Assembly (NCBI GenBank): GCA_003597955.1 | Contig: QZJU01000008.1 | Coordinates: 1 to 56,129 of the forward strand | Direction of reading: 5' to 3' | Length of the DNA: 56,129 nt | From: Candidatus Parcubacteria bacterium | GTDB taxonomy: Bacteria; Patescibacteriota; Patescibacteriia; PEXW01 | Part shown: positions 26,009-35,041 of the stretch, in pieces | How the letters are laid out: every line of letters starts with the position of its first letter | How positions within the stretch are numbered: position 1 is the stretch's first letter | Notes under the pieces: model-generated | Told to the model about the DNA's origin: nothing | What the model saw: only the letters and a program-made list of their open reading frames with translations | Databases searched by the model: none | Translations under genes and position numbers: made by a program

Positions 26009-26422
26009 ATGCCAACCATTAATCAGTTAGCTAGAAAAGGCCGAAAATCCAAAAAAGCCAAGTCCAAAACCCCGGCTCTGCAACCGGTTTTGAATGCGAT
26101 GAAGCGCTATCGCCACGAACTGCCTATGGGCAGCCCTTTTAAACGTGGAGTATGCGTAAAAGTCACCACTACCACGCCAAAAAAACCGAATTCGGCCTTG
26201 CGAAAAATTGCCCGCGTCAGGCTTTCAAATGGCATGGAAGTGACCGCCTACATTCCGGGTATTGGTCACAATTTGCAAGAACACTCAATTGTTTTGATAC
26301 GCGGCGGCAGGGTTAAAGACCTACCGGGCGTCAGGTACCACATTGTCAGGGGTGTTTATGACACTCAGGGGGTGGCCAACCGCAAACAAGGCCGGAGTCT
26401 TTACGGCTCCAAGAAAGGATAA
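26009..26422 (+). CDS. rpsL: Ribosomal protein uS12
   Basis: 137 residues from ATG 26009 ([16 protein letters not shown]); the frame is open upstream, but this is the conserved start. [25 protein letters not shown] and [10 protein letters not shown] are the decoding-centre signatures; K in TPKKPNS is the usual streptomycin-sensitive form. Heads the str operon; rpsG follows by stop-TTT-ATG. Confidence 0.98.
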   Translation: MPTINQLARKGRKSKKAKSKTPALQPVLNAMKRYRHELPMGSPFKRGVCVKVTTTTPKKPNSALRKIARVRLSNGMEVTAYIPGIGHNLQEHSIVLIRGGRVKDLPGVRYHIVRGVYDTQGVANRKQGRSLYGSKKG

Positions 26423-26425
26423 TTT

Positions 26426-26890
26426 ATGCACGGCAAAACCGCACCCAAAAGAAAAGTCCGACCTGATCCGAGGTATCAAAGCCAAGGTTTGGCGAAATTT
26501 ATCAACTATGTCATGGAGCGTGGCAAAAAATCCGTAGCCCAGAAAATAGTTTATGGTGCTTTGGAGCAAGTCGAGAAAAAAACCGGCAAAAAACCCCTGG
26601 ACGCTTTTGACTTGGCCATTCGGAATGTCTCACCGGTTGTGGAAGTTAAATCCCGGCGCGTTGGCGGCGCAAATTACCAAGTGCCGGTTGAAGTCCGCGG
26701 TGAAAGAAAGATGGCTTTGGCTTTTCGGTGGATTTTGGAGGCCGCTCGGAACAAGAAGGGCAGGCCGATGAACGAGAAGCTGGCAAATGAAATTATCGCT
26801 GCCATCAACAACGAAGGCGACGCCATCAAGAAAAAACAGGATGTTCACCGGATGGCTGAAGCTAACCGCGCCTTTGCGCATTTTGCGTAG
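26426..26890 (+). CDS. rpsG: Ribosomal protein uS7
   Basis: 154 residues: [19 protein letters not shown], then [20 protein letters not shown] and [13 protein letters not shown]. Nucleates assembly of the 30S head. The junction with rpsL is TAA-TTT-ATG. Normally fusA follows directly, but here a nuclease-family gene and a truncated fusA start intervene. Confidence 0.98.
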   Translation: MHGKTAPKRKVRPDPRYQSQGLAKFINYVMERGKKSVAQKIVYGALEQVEKKTGKKPLDAFDLAIRNVSPVVEVKSRRVGGANYQVPVEVRGERKMALAFRWILEAARNKKGRPMNEKLANEIIAAINNEGDAIKKKQDVHRMAEANRAFAHFA

Positions 26891-26891
26891 A

Positions 26892-26926
26892 CCTACGAAT
26901 CTACGAATGCTTACGAATTTACGAAT
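26892..26926. repeat. Left TACGAAT repeats bordering the inserted gene
   Basis: Four TACGAA(T) units in a row with short spacers. The mirror-image ATTCGTA units lie on the other side of the gene, so the pair forms an inverted border. Confidence 0.7.
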
Positions 26927-26932
26927 ATTGAG

Positions 26933-27328
26933 ATGGGAGGCGAGTTAAAAAGGAAAGATTTGGTTCATCCGGAGTTAAGTTATAAGGTAATAGGCATATT
27001 ATTTGAGGTTTTTAATGAATTAGGTCCTGGATTGCAAGAGAGGTATTATCAACGTGCTATTGCAGTAAGATTGAAACAGATCAATCTACCATACGCACAA
27101 GAAGTACGAGTTTCTTTAGATTTTAAGGTTGTAAATATTGGTGTATATTATTTGGACTTCTTAATAGAGAATAAAATTATTTTAGAAATTAAGCGTGGCA
27201 ATCGTTTTTTAAGGCAAAATATAGATCAAGTTGTTGGTTATTTAAAAGCATCGAAAAAGAAATTAGGTATTATCGCTAATTTTACAAACCAAGGCGTGAA
27301 ATACAAAAGAATTCTCAATTTATATTAA
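26933..27328 (+). CDS. GxxExxY protein (PD-(D/E)XK nuclease-like) inserted in str operon
   Basis: 131 residues. The signature NELGPGLQERYYQRA (GxxExxY) and the core DFLIENKIILEIKRGNRF with catalytic-like Asp, Glu and Lys match TIGR04256. Function of the family is not established; members are often found as insertions, including in rRNA genes. Composition is AT-rich compared with rpsG and fusA. It sits between TACGAAT-type inverted borders, suggesting an insertion cassette. Confidence 0.88.
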   Translation: MGGELKRKDLVHPELSYKVIGILFEVFNELGPGLQERYYQRAIAVRLKQINLPYAQEVRVSLDFKVVNIGVYYLDFLIENKIILEIKRGNRFLRQNIDQVVGYLKASKKKLGIIANFTNQGVKYKRILNLY

Positions 27329-27337
27329 TTTTCTTAG

Positions 27338-27363
27338 ATTCGTATATTCGTATTTATTCGTAA
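27338..27363. repeat. Right ATTCGTA repeats bordering the inserted gene
   Basis: Three ATTCGTA units (GATTCGTATATTCGTATTTA then ATTCGTA) in inverted orientation to the units at 26892-26926. Confidence 0.7.
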
Positions 27364-27376
27364 TTAGTAGTCATTT

Positions 27377-27508
27377 ATGCCCAGAGAATACAGCCTAGAA
27401 GACACCCGAAACATTGGCATTATCACCCATATTGACGCCGGCAAAACCACCCCGCACCAGTCGCTTCGCTCCGTTGCGGGGCAGGCTAAACTAAGTCTTA
27501 TTAAATAA
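27377..27508 (+). pseudogene. Truncated duplicate of the fusA 5' end
   Basis: ATG 27377 reads [20 protein letters not shown] then AGKTT, i.e. the first 25 residues of EF-G through the P-loop, with A17 replaced by T. The frame then enters an unrelated hairpin and stops at 27508 after 18 foreign residues. Codon choice (GGC, ACC, GAC, GCC) matches the body of the real fusA better than the start of the real fusA does, so this is likely the original 5' end displaced by an insertion. Confidence 0.85.
27450..27481. repeat. Minimal palindrome with the CCCCGCACCA end
   Basis: CCCCGCACCAG...CGTTGCGGGG, 32 bp, CCCCGCA pairing with TGCGGGG. It starts exactly where the truncated fusA copy stops matching EF-G. 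Its first ten bases equal the end of the pilin leader repeat. Confidence 0.7.
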
Positions 27509-27511
27509 CTT

Positions 27512-29587
27512 ATGCCAAGAGAATACTCACTTGAGGATACGAGGAATATCGGAATTATTGCTCATATTGATGCTGGTAAAACTACTGTATCAGAAAGAAT
27601 TTTGTTTTACACCGGCAAAAAGCATAAAATCGGCGAAGTACATGAAGGCGAAGCCGAAATGGACTGGATGGAACAGGAAAAAGAGCGGGGTATAACTATT
27701 ACCGCTGCGGCGACCACCTGCTTTTGGAAAAATAAGCGCATTAACCTGATTGACACGCCCGGGCACATTGATTTTACGGTGGAAGTTCAAAGATCTTTGC
27801 GCGTGCTGGATGGCGGCGTGGTAGTTTTTGACGGCGTGGCCGGAGTGGAATCGCAATCCGAAACCGTTTGGCATCAGGCGGAGAAGTTCGGCGTGCCCAG
27901 GATATGTTTCATAAATAAAATGGACCGGATGGGTGCGGATTTTTATTTCGACTTAAACAGCATTCACGAAAGACTAACCGCAAGAGCACACCCCTTGCAG
28001 TTGCCGATCGGCGCCGCCGAAACTTTTAAAGGCCTGGTCGATCTTCTGGAACGCAAGGCCATAATTTACAAAGACGATTTAGGCAAGGAATTTGAGCAGG
28101 TTGAAGTCCCGTCTGATATGAAAGAAAAAGTTGAAGAGTTTCGACACAAACTTTTGGAAGCGATCGTGGAACAGGATGAAAATTTATTGAACCAGTATTT
28201 GGAGGGCAAAGAGCCGCCCTTGGCCGACTTAAAAAAAGTTTTGCGCAAAGCCTGCATCAGCAACGCCATAGTTCCGGTACTGTGCGGTTCGGCTTTGAAA
28301 AACAAAGGCGTTCAGTTTTTGCTCGACGCCATCATTGAATACCTCCCAAATCCTTTGGAAATCCCCGTGACCAAAGGCATGGATCCGAAAACCAACCAGG
28401 AAATTCCTTGCGATCCGGCTGACGACAAACCGTTTGCGGCCTTGGTTTTCAAGATTGCGGCCGACCCCTTTGTGGGGAAGTTGGCTTTTTTTCGAGTTTA
28501 TTCCGGAACTTTGAACGCCGGCTCATATGTTTTAAACACCTCTACTGGCGACAAGGAGCGTATCGGCCGGATTGTCCGGTTGCACGCCAATCACCGGGAA
28601 GATGTGGATACGGTCTATGCCGGCGAAATTGCTGCGGCCGTGGGCCTAAAAAACACTTTTACCGGCCAAACCATTTGCGATCCTAATCGACCCGTGGTTT
28701 TGGAAAGCATTACTTTCCCCGCACCGGTCATTGATTTGGCGATTGAGCCCAAAACCAAAGCCGACCAGGAAAAGATGGGGCTGGCCATTCAACGCTTGGC
28801 TGAAGAAGACCCGACTTTTCGCGTAAAATACAACGAGGAAACCAACCAAACCATTATTTCCGGCATGGGCGAATTGCACCTGGAGATTATCGTTGACCGG
28901 ATGAAACGGGAATTCAAAGTCGAAGCGAATGTCGGCAAACCCCAAGTGGCTTACAAAGAAACGATTCTGGCCAACGCCGAAGGCGAAGGTAAGTATATCC
29001 GCCAGACCGGCGGCCGAGGTCAATACGGCCATTGCTGGGTTAAAGTTCAGCCCTTGGAAAGAGGCAAGGGCTATGAATTCGTGGATGAAGTCAAAGGCGG
29101 TTCGATTCCACAAGAGTACATTCAGCCCATAAACAAAGGCATTAAGGAAGCTTTGGACAAAGGCATTTTAGCCGGCTACCCGGTAATTGATATGCAAGTA
29201 ACGGTTTACGATGGTTCGTATCACGAGGTTGATTCCTCGGAAATGGCTTTTAAAATCGCCGGTTCCATGGCTGTGCAGGCCGCCGTTAAAAGGGCTAAAC
29301 CGATTTTGTTGGAGCCGATAATGAAAATTGAAGTCGTAACGCCGGAAACCTTCATGGGCGATGTGATCGGCGATCTGAATTCCAAACGCGCGCAAATAAA
29401 GGAAATGCGTGATCGCGGTAGCATGAAGGTCATTGATGCAGAAGTGCCTTTGGCGGAGATGTTTGGTTATGCCACGGCTTTAAGGTCAATGACCCAAGGT
29501 CGGGCTTCGTACAGCATGGAATTTTCCCATTACGCAGAAGTGCCCCGAAATGTGACTGAGCAGATAATCGCCAAGACCAAAGCTTAA
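27512..29587 (+). CDS. fusA: Elongation factor G
   Basis: 691 residues. G1 [10 protein letters not shown]2 [11 protein letters not shown]3 DTPGHIDF, G4 NKMD, G5 GSALKN, followed by domains II-V; normal length. It drives ribosomal translocation. The first ~26 codons are unusually AT-rich and differ synonymously from the truncated copy upstream, whereas the rest is richer in G/C at third positions. Start context TAAATAACTTATG has no Shine-Dalgarno. Confidence 0.98.
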   Translation: MPREYSLEDTRNIGIIAHIDAGKTTVSERILFYTGKKHKIGEVHEGEAEMDWMEQEKERGITITAAATTCFWKNKRINLIDTPGHIDFTVEVQRSLRVLDGGVVVFDGVAGVESQSETVWHQAEKFGVPRICFINKMDRMGADFYFDLNSIHERLTARAHPLQLPIGAAETFKGLVDLLERKAIIYKDDLGKEFEQVEVPSDMKEKVEEFRHKLLEAIVEQDENLLNQYLEGKEPPLADLKKVLRKACISNAIVPVLCGSALKNKGVQFLLDAIIEYLPNPLEIPVTKGMDPKTNQEIPCDPADDKPFAALVFKIAADPFVGKLAFFRVYSGTLNAGSYVLNTSTGDKERIGRIVRLHANHREDVDTVYAGEIAAAVGLKNTFTGQTICDPNRPVVLESITFPAPVIDLAIEPKTKADQEKMGLAIQRLAEEDPTFRVKYNEETNQTIISGMGELHLEIIVDRMKREFKVEANVGKPQVAYKETILANAEGEGKYIRQTGGRGQYGHCWVKVQPLERGKGYEFVDEVKGGSIPQEYIQPINKGIKEALDKGILAGYPVIDMQVTVYDGSYHEVDSSEMAFKIAGSMAVQAAVKRAKPILLEPIMKIEVVTPETFMGDVIGDLNSKRAQIKEMRDRGSMKVIDAEVPLAEMFGYATALRSMTQGRASYSMEFSHYAEVPRNVTEQIIAKTKA

Positions 29588-29619
29588 AGGTGAATCAGGC
29601 GGTGTTTGGTTTGGGTTGA

Positions 29620-29728
29620 CCCCGCACCGCTTTCCAGCCGAATACTTTTTACCTGCTTACAGAATATTCAGCCTGGCAAATATCTTTTACGCTTAAATCC
29701 AAGACTTGAGTTGGAAAGTGGTACGGGG
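29620..29728 (+). repeat. Divergent leader-type repeat upstream of tuf
   Basis: 109 bp bounded by CCCCGCACCGCTTTCCA (29620-29636) and TGGAAAGTGGTACGGGG (29712-29728). The frame equivalent to the pilin leaders is open and reads PGKYLLRLNPRLELESGTG, recalling type II PEKYPKPKKRLLLKSGAG, but no pilin follows. The right end abuts the tuf -35 box. Confidence 0.82.
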
Positions 29729-29729
29729 T

Positions 29730-29758
29730 TTGACGAAAAATTCCGGTTCTGTTATACT
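29730..29758 (+). promoter_or_regulatory. Promoter of tuf at the repeat boundary
   Basis: TTGACG (29730-29735), 17-bp spacer, TATACT (29753-29758), 72 bp before the tuf ATG. The -35 box begins one base after the repeat's right end. Confidence 0.75.
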
Positions 29759-29830
29759 CGCATTTGCACTTCTTAATATTTTTGACTGTTAAAACCTTAA
29801 AAATTTAATTTAATTAACCAAAACAAGACA

Positions 29831-31015
29831 ATGGCAGAAAATTTTGATCGCTCAAAACCGCACATAAATGTTGGCACCATTGGCCATGTAGACCATGGAA
29901 AAACCACTTTAACTGCGGCGATATTAAAAACCCTCGCTGAACGGGGCATGAAAGCTCAGCAAAAAGGCGTTGACCAGATTGATAACGCCCCTGAAGAAAA
30001 AGCTCGGGGTATTACCATTGCGACCGCGCACGTGGAGTACGAATCCGAAAAAAGGCACTACGCCCATGTTGACTGCCCGGGGCACGCGGATTATGTCAAA
30101 AACATGATTACCGGTGCGGCCCAGATGGATGGGGCAATTCTGGTCGTTTCCGCTGCTGACGGTCCCATGCCGCAAACCCGCGAACACATTCTTTTGGCTC
30201 GCCAAGTCGGCGTGCCGTACATCGTCGTCTTTATGAATAAAGTCGACATGGTTAACGACCCCGAACTCATCGATTTAGTCGAGGTTGAAATTCGCGATCT
30301 ATTAAAGAAATATGAATTCCCGGGTGAAACTACCCCGATTATCCGCGGCTCGGCCTTGAAGGCTCTGGAAGGCGACAAAGCTTCCCAGGACGCCATTATG
30401 CAATTAGTCAAAACTTTGGATGAATACATTCCCGAACCCAAACGCGATTTGGACAAGCCTTTTCTTATGCCGGTTGAAGATATATTCTCCATTGAAGGTC
30501 GCGGCACGGTTGCGACTGGCAGAATTGAGAGGGGCGTAATTAAGATCAACGAAGAAGTTGAAATCGTCGGCATTAAGGAAACTAAGAAAACCGTTATTAC
30601 CGGCATTGAAATGTTCAATAAATCATTGGAGCAGGGGCAAGCCGGCGACAATGCGGGCTTGCTTTTGCGGGGCACCAAGAAAGACGAAATCGAAAGAGGT
30701 CAAGTTTTGGCCAAGCCCGGCACTATCACTCCTCACACTGAATTCGAGTCAGAATGCTATATCTTGACCAAAGAAGAAGGTGGACGGCACACGCCTTTTA
30801 TGAAAGGCTACAAACCGCAGTTTTACATCCGGACTACAGATGTGACTGGCGAAGTGACCTTACCCGCTGGTACTGAAATGGTAATGCCTGGCGATACGGT
30901 CAAATTAGTCATTAAGCTTGTTGCTCCGGTCGCGTTGGAAGAAAAGCAGAGATTCGCAATTCGGGAAGGCGGTCACACGGTTGGCGCGGGTGTTGTCTTG
31001 AAAATTATGAAATAA
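29831..31015 (+). CDS. tuf: Elongation factor Tu
   Basis: 394 residues. [44 protein letters not shown] and GSALKALEG are the GTPase motifs, followed by two beta-barrel domains. Delivers aminoacyl-tRNA. It is separated from fusA by a mobile repeat and has its own promoter. Confidence 0.99.
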   Translation: MAENFDRSKPHINVGTIGHVDHGKTTLTAAILKTLAERGMKAQQKGVDQIDNAPEEKARGITIATAHVEYESEKRHYAHVDCPGHADYVKNMITGAAQMDGAILVVSAADGPMPQTREHILLARQVGVPYIVVFMNKVDMVNDPELIDLVEVEIRDLLKKYEFPGETTPIIRGSALKALEGDKASQDAIMQLVKTLDEYIPEPKRDLDKPFLMPVEDIFSIEGRGTVATGRIERGVIKINEEVEIVGIKETKKTVITGIEMFNKSLEQGQAGDNAGLLLRGTKKDEIERGQVLAKPGTITPHTEFESECYILTKEEGGRHTPFMKGYKPQFYIRTTDVTGEVTLPAGTEMVMPGDTVKLVIKLVAPVALEEKQRFAIREGGHTVGAGVVLKIMK

Positions 31016-31022
31016 TAATTAA

Positions 31023-31054
31023 GCGCCCCGACCCCGTTAACGGGGTCGGGGCGC
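31023..31054. terminator. Perfect 32-bp palindrome after tuf
   Basis: GCGCCCCGACCCCG-TT-AA-CGGGGTCGGGGCGC is self-complementary, 8 bp after the tuf stop. Very stable hairpin but without an adjacent T-run; may attenuate read-through into rpsJ or protect the tuf mRNA 3' end. Confidence 0.6.
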
Positions 31055-31096
31055 CCTTAATTCTTAATTTGTTCTTTTGCCCTTTTATAGCTAAAA

Positions 31097-31453
31097 ATGA
31101 ATACTGAAGAAACACAATTGAATACCGCCCCGCGGCCGGAAGAAGAAGTTCATCAACGAATTAGAATTCGGATTCGGGGTTACGATCACAAAATAATCGA
31201 TCAATCGATCGAAACAATCATGGAAACCGCCAAGCGCACAGGCGCAACTGTTCGTGGTCCCATCCCTCTGCCCACCGAAAAAAATCGTTTCACGGTGATC
31301 CGGTCTTCTTTTGCCCACAAAAATTCTCGTGAACAATATGAAATGCGGACGCATAAAAGGCTGCTGGACATCGTGGATCCAACCCCAAAAACCGTTGATG
31401 CCCTAATGAATTTAAATTTACCAGCCGGGGTTGACGTGGAAATAAAAATGTAG
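31097..31453 (+). CDS. rpsJ: Ribosomal protein uS10 (N-terminally extended)
   Basis: 118 residues; the core [22 protein letters not shown] to [15 protein letters not shown] is standard, preceded by ~18 extra acidic residues. No internal Met offers a shorter start. S10 is a head protein and NusE partner in antitermination. A 228-bp leader separates it from rplC, whereas in most bacteria they are nearly contiguous. Confidence 0.97.
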   Translation: MNTEETQLNTAPRPEEEVHQRIRIRIRGYDHKIIDQSIETIMETAKRTGATVRGPIPLPTEKNRFTVIRSSFAHKNSREQYEMRTHKRLLDIVDPTPKTVDALMNLNLPAGVDVEIKM

Positions 31454-31577
31454 TTAAATGTTTTGAGGTCAGATTTCGTTTAAAATCCGAAATTTAGCCT
31501 TAAAATATTTTTACACCTATCGGCAGATAGGTTCTCGGGCTGAAAATACAGGTTTTTTAAGAATCGAGTCTTAAGCC

Positions 31578-31672
31578 CCAGATAACGATTTGCCCATTCT
31601 TTCCTTCCAAAGGTTTTAACGCCTGAGGAAAGCAATCTGGCATCTCAACAGTCGCCAGATTTTATTTTCTTT
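31578..31672 (+). promoter_or_regulatory. Candidate attenuator in the rplC leader
   Basis: AATCTGGC (31634-31641) pairs with GCCAGATT (31654-31661), followed by TTATTTTCTTT: a terminator shape ending 10 bp before rplC. Upstream CCAGAT (31578-31583) could pair with ATCTGG instead, and CTTTCCT/AGGAAAG (31599-31632) forms another hairpin. The layout suggests r-protein attenuation of the S10 operon. Confidence 0.5.
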
Positions 31673-31681
31673 ATAAGTTGT

Positions 31682-32290
31682 ATGGCCTTTATTCTCGCAA
31701 AAAAAATTGGCGTTAGCCAAAGGTTTACGGCAAACGGCTCGGTCGTCCCCGTAACTTTGGTGCAAGCCGGACCTTGCATAGTTACGCAAGTGAAAACTTC
31801 CGCCAAAGACGGTTATGATGCCGTGCAGGTTGGGTTTGAAGAGGTTCGCAAGCCGTTAGCCAAAGCCAAGGCCGGACACCTGCGCGAGACCAAACCCTTG
31901 AAGCATTTAAAGGAGTTTCGAGTTGCTAATTCTGAAGAATTTACCAAGGGCAAGGTTCTGGATGTTACCCTTTTTAAACCCGGAGAAAAGGTGAAAATCA
32001 CCGGAGTTTCCAAAGGTAAGGGTTTTCAGGGTGTGGTCAGGCGGCATCACTTTGGCGGCGGGCCGGCCAGTCACGGACATAAGGACAATTTACGAATGCC
32101 AGGCTCAATTGGCGCCACTTTTCCGCAGCATGTCATGAAAGGCTTGCGAATGGCCGGACACATGGGCAGCCGAAAAGTCAGCACGCGCAATTTGGAAATC
32201 GTGGAAGTTGAGCCGAATGAAAATCTTATGGCGATTAAAGGCGCGGTGCCGGGCGTGCGAAATTCTCTGGTAATGATCCAGACGCTTTAA
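31682..32290 (+). CDS. rplC: Ribosomal protein uL3
   Basis: 202 residues. GVSKGKGFQGVVRRHHFGGGPASHGHKDNLRMPGSIG region and GHMGSRKVSTRNLEIV are diagnostic. Binds 23S rRNA near the peptidyl transferase centre and nucleates 50S assembly. First gene of the long r-protein run after the leader. Confidence 0.98.
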   Translation: MAFILAKKIGVSQRFTANGSVVPVTLVQAGPCIVTQVKTSAKDGYDAVQVGFEEVRKPLAKAKAGHLRETKPLKHLKEFRVANSEEFTKGKVLDVTLFKPGEKVKITGVSKGKGFQGVVRRHHFGGGPASHGHKDNLRMPGSIGATFPQHVMKGLRMAGHMGSRKVSTRNLEIVEVEPNENLMAIKGAVPGVRNSLVMIQTL

Positions 32291-32298
32291 AATAAGTT

Positions 32299-32946
32299 AT
32301 GCTTAACCCAAGTTTAAAAATTTCCGTTTTTTCCGAAGCTGGCAAACCAGTGAAACAGCTAGAATTGCCTAAAGAAATTTTTGGTGTGAAACCCAAGACC
32401 GACTTGTTGCACTTTGTGGCGAATGCGTATTTAGCCAACCAGCGCTTGGGTCTGGCTCATACCAAAACCAAAGCCGAAGTCCGTGGTGGCGGTCGTAAAC
32501 CCTGGCGTCAAAAAGGCACGGGGCGGGCTAGACAGGGCTCGATCCGAAGTCCGCAATGGCGCGGCGGCGGCGTGATCTTTGGTCCGCGTAGTAATCGAAA
32601 TTGGTCAGTAAAAATCAATCAAAAAGTTAAGCAGCTAGCTTTAGCTATGTCCTTATCCTCGAAATTGGCCGATCAAAGGCTAACCGTTGTCGATAAGTTG
32701 CCCACGGACGGGAAAACGAAAACTTTTGCCAAATTATTGCTGGCTAACAAGTTAAAAAGCAGAATCCTGGTGATCGCGGAAAAAACCCCGGTGGAACTAT
32801 TGCGCGCTATCCGTAATTTGAAAAATTTAAAAATTATCCGTGCCGACAGCCTGAATGCGCTCGATGCGTTGCAGTGCCGGTACTTGCTGATTTCTGAACC
32901 AAGTTTAGAAATCATTAAGCAAACCTTTTTTAAGAAAAATAAGTAA
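32299..32946 (+). CDS. rplD: Ribosomal protein uL4
   Basis: 215 residues. KTKAEVRGGGRKPWRQKGTG followed by RARQGSIRSPQWRGGGVIFGP is the loop that lines the exit tunnel. In proteobacteria L4 is the autoregulator of the S10 operon, which makes the upstream terminator-like hairpin interesting. Confidence 0.98.
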   Translation: MLNPSLKISVFSEAGKPVKQLELPKEIFGVKPKTDLLHFVANAYLANQRLGLAHTKTKAEVRGGGRKPWRQKGTGRARQGSIRSPQWRGGGVIFGPRSNRNWSVKINQKVKQLALAMSLSSKLADQRLTVVDKLPTDGKTKTFAKLLLANKLKSRILVIAEKTPVELLRAIRNLKNLKIIRADSLNALDALQCRYLLISEPSLEIIKQTFFKKNK

Positions 32947-32954
32947 GTAAATGT

Positions 32955-33410
32955 ATGGGTTTGTTTGATCGATTAAGAAAAAAGCACGAAGCTGGCGGCC
33001 AGGCCAAAAAACCTGTGCATATTGCTGATAAATCCAAAAAAGCCGAATCTAAAGTTAAAGCGGAAACAAAAACTGAACCAGCAAAAACAAAAAAGGCCGA
33101 ACCAAAAACCAAATTGGTTAAGCAGCAAACGCAGGAAGCTTATCGGATTTTATTAAAGCCTTTGCAGACTGAAAAGCTTTCAAAACTCGGCCGAATTAAT
33201 CAATACGGCTTTGCCGTGCCGGTTCAGGCCACAAAGGTTGAAATCGGAAAGGCCGTAAAAGCCTTGTATGGTGTACAGCCGCTTAAGATTAATTGCGTGA
33301 AATACCCGGGCAAAGCCGTAAGATTTGGCCGAACCCAAGGCCGGCAAAAAGCTTGGAAAAAAGCCTATGTGTTGCTGAAGCCCGGGCAAACCATTGATAC
33401 CTCAAGTTAA
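32955..33410 (+). CDS. rplW: Ribosomal protein uL23 with Lys-rich N-terminal extension
   Basis: 151 residues; the L23 core starts near residue 60 (AYRILLKPLQTEKLSKLGRI) and ends AWKKAYVLLKPGQTID. The preceding ~55 residues are low-complexity Lys/Ala/Glu (KKAESKVKAETKTEPAKTKK). L23 sits at the tunnel exit and contacts trigger factor and SRP; the tail could add rRNA contacts. The assigned ATG is the only in-frame one. Confidence 0.96.
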   Translation: MGLFDRLRKKHEAGGQAKKPVHIADKSKKAESKVKAETKTEPAKTKKAEPKTKLVKQQTQEAYRILLKPLQTEKLSKLGRINQYGFAVPVQATKVEIGKAVKALYGVQPLKINCVKYPGKAVRFGRTQGRQKAWKKAYVLLKPGQTIDTSS

Positions 33411-33413
33411 TTT

Positions 33414-34253
33414 ATGGCAATAAAAATTTACAAACCAACGACTCCGGGCCGACGCTTTGCTTCGGTAATCGACTGGAAAAAGGAAATTACAAAGGCAAAG
33501 CCCCAAAGATCTTTGCTAGTTTCCAAAAAAAGTTTGGCGGGCCGGAACAACCAGGGCAAAATAACTACGCGCCATCGTGGAGGCGGGGCTAAAAGAAAAA
33601 TTCGCTTGGTGGATTTTTTGCAAGCAAAATATGACGTGCCCGCTAAGGTTTTGGGCATTGAATACGATCCGAATCGTTCTGCCAACTTGGCATTGCTGCA
33701 GTACCCTGATGGTGAAAAATGTTATATTTTGGCTTCGGCGGATTTGCGCCCAGGTATGGAGGTAGTGAGCGCCCAACATCGTACTGAAATTAATCCCAGC
33801 AACCGTATGCCTCTGAAAGATATTCCAATCGGCATGCCAATTCATAATTTGGAATTGAACCCGGGCCGCGGCGGAGTCGCGGTAAGATCGGCCGGCGCTT
33901 GGGCCGTAGTTATGGGGGTGGAAGGCGAATTCGCCCAGGTCAAGATGTCGTCTGGTGAAATCCGGCTAATCTCGGCTAATGCCAGAGCTTCCCTGGGACA
34001 AGTTTCTAATGTCGATCATCGGAATGTGAGATTGGGCAAAGCCGGGCGCAAAAGACACTTGGGTTTTCGGCCAACAGTTCGCGGCAAAGCCATGAATCCT
34101 GTGGATCATCCGCACGGCGGCGGCGAAGGCAATCAGCCCATTGGTCTCAAGCACCCCAAGACCCCTTGGGGTAAACCAGCTCTGGGTGTGCCAACGCGTA
34201 TTAAAGGTAAGCATTCAGATCGCTTTATTTTAAAAACCCGTAAATCCAAATAA
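33414..34253 (+). CDS. rplB: Ribosomal protein uL2
   Basis: 279 residues. RNNQGKITTRHRGGGAKRKI near the start and NPVDHPHGGGEGNQPIG with the essential His near the C-terminus. Needed for subunit association and peptidyl transfer. Junction with rplW is TAA-TTT-ATG. Confidence 0.99.
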   Translation: MAIKIYKPTTPGRRFASVIDWKKEITKAKPQRSLLVSKKSLAGRNNQGKITTRHRGGGAKRKIRLVDFLQAKYDVPAKVLGIEYDPNRSANLALLQYPDGEKCYILASADLRPGMEVVSAQHRTEINPSNRMPLKDIPIGMPIHNLELNPGRGGVAVRSAGAWAVVMGVEGEFAQVKMSSGEIRLISANARASLGQVSNVDHRNVRLGKAGRKRHLGFRPTVRGKAMNPVDHPHGGGEGNQPIGLKHPKTPWGKPALGVPTRIKGKHSDRFILKTRKSK

Positions 34254-34260
34254 TTAACTT

Positions 34261-34596
34261 ATGTCTAGATCTCTAAAAAAAGGTCCGTTTACTGATTCCA
34301 AACTGCTGAAAAAAGTCGGCAAACTTAAAGCCGGCGACAAGACGCTGATAAAAACCTGGTCGCGCGATTCGGTTATAACTCCGGAGATGGTCGGCTTTAC
34401 TTTTGGTGTACACAACGGCAAAAATCATATTTCGGTGAACGTTAGCGAAAATATGGTCGGTCACCGCTTGGGTGAATTCGCGCCGACGCGCAAGTTCGTC
34501 AAACACGGCGGACGTATGCAGCGGGAAGCCGAGCTCGCCGCCGCCGCAGCCGTCAAAACGGAGACTAAAGCGCCCGAGGCGCCTGAAAAGAAATAA
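34261..34596 (+). CDS. rpsS: Ribosomal protein uS19
   Basis: 111 residues. [19 protein letters not shown], then [23 protein letters not shown] and [14 protein letters not shown]. Ends in an Ala/Lys/Glu tail about 15-20 residues longer than usual. Head protein of the 30S subunit. Confidence 0.98.
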   Translation: MSRSLKKGPFTDSKLLKKVGKLKAGDKTLIKTWSRDSVITPEMVGFTFGVHNGKNHISVNVSENMVGHRLGEFAPTRKFVKHGGRMQREAELAAAAAVKTETKAPEAPEKK

Positions 34597-34599
34597 TTT

Positions 34600-35037
34600 A
34601 TGGAAAGCAAAGCTATCTTGCGAAATTTAAGATTCGCCCCGCGAAAAGTCAGGCTGGTCGCCGGGCTCTTGCGAGGCAAGAACGCCACGGAGGCCCGGGC
34701 AATCCTGCAAAACCTACCCAAAGGCTCCAGCCTGCCGTTTTTAAAGCTTTTGCAGTCGGCAGTGGCGAATGCCAAACAGAAAATTTCAATCACTGATGAT
34801 AAGCTAGTAATAAGCGAAATTCAGGTTGACATGGCTCCTCGGTTAAAAAGGTACGAACCGCGCGCCATGGGAAAGGCCGATGTGATTTTGAAGCATGCTT
34901 CGCACATTAAGCTTATACTTAAATCCACTGTCGAAACCGCGCCGGCCAAGCCCGCAAAACAACCGGCAAAAGCGGCCACTCAGTCAGCCAGTAAAAAAAC
35001 AGGCGATTCTAAGACTCATTCAAAGAAATCAAAGTAA
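34600..35037 (+). CDS. rplV: Ribosomal protein uL22
   Basis: 145 residues. ILRNLRFAPRKVRLVAGLLRG and VDMAPRLKRYEPRAMGKADVI are the conserved core; the last ~30 residues are a Lys/Ala-rich extension (KPAKQPAKAATQSASKKTG). Lines the exit tunnel constriction with L4. Confidence 0.98.
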   Translation: MESKAILRNLRFAPRKVRLVAGLLRGKNATEARAILQNLPKGSSLPFLKLLQSAVANAKQKISITDDKLVISEIQVDMAPRLKRYEPRAMGKADVILKHASHIKLILKSTVETAPAKPAKQPAKAATQSASKKTGDSKTHSKKSK

Positions 35038-35041
35038 TTTT

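Noticed and set aside
31023-31054. Perfect palindrome after tuf as a mobile repeat end
   Set aside because: It shares only C-rich character with the other palindromes, and its place after a stop codon fits an mRNA 3' hairpin.
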